Positions 62,548 through 64,000 of a stretch of 64,000 bases of DNA are shown piece by piece (position 1 is the stretch's first letter; the number at the start of each line of letters is the position of its first letter). Location of the stretch: the NCBI GenBank assembly GCA_028699065.1, contig JAQVVH010000001.1, positions 764,326 through 828,325 on the forward strand, written 5' to 3'. The position numbers and the translations under genes were made by a program. The notes below the pieces were generated by a model. That model made no database searches and was not told the DNA's origin. It saw only the letters and a list, made by a program, of their open reading frames with translations. This DNA is from Gallionella sp. GTDB taxonomy: Bacteria > Pseudomonadota > Gammaproteobacteria > Burkholderiales > Gallionellaceae.

Positions 62548-63128
62548 TGATCGACGTCGCCTTCAGCGTTCGCGGCGAAACACTCCCGCCCGCCTACCCC
62601 TTTGCACTGTGGAAAGCGCTGCTGGCGCGACAGCCCGCTCTCGCCAACATTGAACACTTGGCCCTGCTGCCCATGCGCACAGCGCCCGGTCGGGGCGAAG
62701 TCATTTTGTCGGGACGCTCAAAACTTGCCCTGCGGGTGCCGGAAGCTGACGTGGCGCAAGTTTCCGAACTCGCCGGGACGGCATTTGAAATCGGCGGTCG
62801 CCCCTTATTGCTGGGGAACGCCACAACCCGCGCTTTGCAACCTTACCCGACGCTGCACGCGCATCTGGTGCACAGTCTCGAGGAGGAAACCGCCTTCATT
62901 GCCAGCATTCAGTCGGCGCTCGCGGCGCTGGGTATCGAAGCCCCGCTGATTTGCGGCCGTCATCAGCGGTTGGCCGATGGCGAACAGGCTGTCCAGGGCT
63001 ACAGTCTGGTGGTCCACGATCTCAAGCCCGATGCTTCCATGCAGCTGCAAGGCGTGGGGCTGGGCGAAAACCGTTTTTTAGGGTGCGGCGTTTTCATGCC
63101 GTATAAAGTCATCTCCGGACTGGAGTGA
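62544..63128 (+). CDS. Cas6/Cmx6-like protein in a sulfur-oxidation gene cluster
   Basis: A 194-residue protein resembling the Cas6/Cmx6 (type I-MYXAN) family of CRISPR RNA endonucleases. The N-terminal DVAFSVRGETLPPAYPFALWKAL and LLPMRTAPGRGEVILSGRSKLALRV fit that family. The C-terminal glycine-rich loop GVGLGENRFLGCGVFMPYK (about residues 170-188) is the RAMP/Cas6 hallmark. No CRISPR array or other cas gene adjoins; neighbours are sulfur-carrier genes. A candidate catalytic His is in CGRHQRL (139-140 region). The family call is from recalled motifs and should be treated as strong resemblance. Confidence 0.72.
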   Translation: MMIDVAFSVRGETLPPAYPFALWKALLARQPALANIEHLALLPMRTAPGRGEVILSGRSKLALRVPEADVAQVSELAGTAFEIGGRPLLLGNATTRALQPYPTLHAHLVHSLEEETAFIASIQSALAALGIEAPLICGRHQRLADGEQAVQGYSLVVHDLKPDASMQLQGVGLGENRFLGCGVFMPYKVISGLE

Positions 63129-63148
63129 CATTTTAACTGGGAGGCAAT

Positions 63149-63478
63149 ATGGGATACGTAGTGAATGGTACTGAGCTCGAAACCGATGCGGACGGCTTTC
63201 TGCTGGAACCCGATTACAGTGACGAAATCATCGGCGTCATCGCCGCAGCCGAAGGCATTGAAATGACCGACAAGCACATGGAAATTATCAACTACATGCG
63301 CAATGAGTATCGCGAAAACGGCCACACCCCGAATTTCCGCAACATGCTCAAGGGCGTCAATGAATTTTGGCCGGAAGCCGACAGCAAGGCCCTGTATGAT
63401 TTGTTCCCGACCGGGCCGGCCAAGCAGGCTGCAAAGATTGCCGGACTGACCCAGCCCTATGGCAAGGGCGGCTATTAA
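63149..63478 (+). CDS. DsrC-like paralogue with no cysteine
   Basis: A 109-residue DsrC-fold protein: GYVVNGTELETDADGFLLEP start, MTDKHMEIINYMRNEYRENG helix and the arm GPAKQAAKIAGLTQPYGKGGY. The arm keeps GPxKQAxKIAGL, but CysB is Ala and CysA is replaced by Lys with a longer tail. The whole protein lacks cysteine, so it cannot carry sulfur. Cys-less DsrC relatives have been proposed to have regulatory roles. A GGGAGG site precedes it, and it sits between the Cas6-like and TusA-tandem genes. Confidence 0.9.
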   Translation: MGYVVNGTELETDADGFLLEPDYSDEIIGVIAAAEGIEMTDKHMEIINYMRNEYRENGHTPNFRNMLKGVNEFWPEADSKALYDLFPTGPAKQAAKIAGLTQPYGKGGY

Positions 63479-63487
63479 GGAGTCATC

Positions 63488-63964
63488 ATGAACATGGTAA
63501 ACGTCGTACTCGACATGAAGGGGCTGTCCTGCCCGAAACCCCTGCTCGGCGCCAAACGCATGGTCGATGAGCTCGCGCCCGGCCAGGTGCTGGTGCTGAT
63601 TTCGGATTGCCAGGGCACGCCGGACGACCTGTTCGCCTGGGCGGAATTGACCGGCAACCAAGTCATCAAGTCCGAAAAACAGGCCGACGGCAGCACGGGC
63701 TATCACATCCAGAAGGGTAGCCCCACCAGCCGCCCCGCCGCACAGGTTTCGCTCGATATTCGCGGCTCGGTCTGCCCTGGCCCGATCGTCGAAGCAAAGA
63801 AACTGCTGAACGGCATGCAGGCCGGCGAGATTCTGAAACTGGTCAGCGATTGTCCCGGCGTGCAGTCCGACATCAGCGGCTGGGCAGCAGCCACCGGAAT
63901 GACGCTGCTCGATATGCTGGAACCCGCTGCCGGAGTGCACGAGTTTTACATCCGCAAGGGCTGA
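63488..63964 (+). CDS. Tandem TusA (SirA-like) sulfur-carrier fusion
   Basis: A 158-residue protein with two TusA domains. The first has LDMKGLSCPKPLLGAKRM (Cys15), the second LDIRGSVCPGPIVEAKKLLNGM (Cys96). Both keep the CPxP sulfur-binding signature, and each also has the SDCxG strand. Stand-alone TusA is about 80 residues; here two are fused through a polar linker (residues 68-85). It probably relays persulfide sulfur to DsrEFH or DsrC. AAGGAG lies just before the start. Confidence 0.93.
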   Translation: MNMVNVVLDMKGLSCPKPLLGAKRMVDELAPGQVLVLISDCQGTPDDLFAWAELTGNQVIKSEKQADGSTGYHIQKGSPTSRPAAQVSLDIRGSVCPGPIVEAKKLLNGMQAGEILKLVSDCPGVQSDISGWAAATGMTLLDMLEPAAGVHEFYIRKG

Positions 63965-63967
63965 TCG

Positions 63968-64000
63968 TTGCGCATCAAAAGTCACTGGTTTCGCGAAGGC
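63968..64000 (+). CDS. Start of another gene, cut by the window edge
   Basis: A TTG at 63968, four bases after the tandem-TusA stop and about 8 bp after AAGGG, opens a frame reading MRIKSHWFREG to the edge. Tight spacing suggests it continues the divergent operon. Too little is present to name it. Confidence 0.35.
   Translation, partial: MRIKSHWFREG

Noticed and set aside
62544..63128. Cas6-like gene as the missing partner of the CRISPR remnant at 36953
   Set aside because: They are 25 kb apart, the repeat is type I-E-like while the protein resembles Cmx6, and the gene is embedded in a sulfur operon. A link cannot be excluded but is not supported.

Overview
The window reads as a chromosomal stretch of a chemolithotrophic, sulfur-oxidising betaproteobacterium (Nitrosomonadales-like; genus not resolved from sequence alone). 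The evidence is the complete oxidative-type dsr cluster in the order dsrABEFHCMKLJOPN, the dusB-fis-purHD and hemA-prfA-prmC housekeeping blocks, and the overall GC-rich, tightly packed organisation. No rRNA or tRNA gene was seen.

Layout. (a) 1-10.9 kb, core metabolism: aceE (partial), a 5-formyl-THF cyclo-ligase and ilvA on the minus strand; apaG-mltA; dsbC and a ubiquinone-type hydroxylase; dusB-fis-purH-purD. (b) 11-19.3 kb, a defence-type island: a Fic protein, then a type I restriction-modification locus (hsdM, hsdS, hsdR) with a YjjJ/HipA-like kinase between hsdS and hsdR. (c) 19.3-24 kb, mixed small genes: a GST, an ArsC-like protein ending at an IS5-type MITE, a YkgJ cysteine-cluster protein, a decayed dusC, terB-like, slyX, tsaC-like, hemF. 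(d) 24-27.4 kb, a peroxide-defence cluster: oxyR divergent from rubrerythrin-rubredoxin-dps-rubredoxin reductase. (e) 27.6-36.8 kb, RNA modification and translation genes: mnmC, rsuA-like, ylqF, hemA-prfA-prmC, plus a TusE-like gene and a nitroreductase. (f) 36.8-39.15 kb, a small accessory segment: a three-repeat CRISPR remnant with two identical spacers and no cas genes, an exported-protein gene whose 3' end runs into it, a WYL regulator with two matching palindromic operators, and two unknown genes. (g) 39.2-62.0 kb, about 23 kb of minus-strand genes: the dsr operon, siroheme synthesis (cysG), unknown dsr-linked genes, an ApbC/Mrp Fe-S carrier, and a molybdenum-cofactor set (moaCDE, mobA, mobB, moeA, mogA). 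(h) 62.3-64 kb, divergent from dsrA: a small unknown protein, a Cas6/Cmx6-like protein, a DsrC paralogue with no cysteine, a tandem TusA fusion, and the start of one more gene.

How it fits together. DsrE2F2H2 and TusA-type proteins pass sulfane sulfur to DsrC. DsrAB oxidises the sulfur to sulfite, DsrL links the system to NAD(P)H, and the DsrMKJOP membrane complex reoxidises DsrC. CysG and DsrN supply siroheme amide for DsrAB. Moco genes in the same run would suit a molybdoenzyme for sulfite oxidation, though no such enzyme is in the window. The least explained material is the divergent operon at 62.3-64 kb, where an RNA-processing-type protein sits among sulfur-carrier genes.
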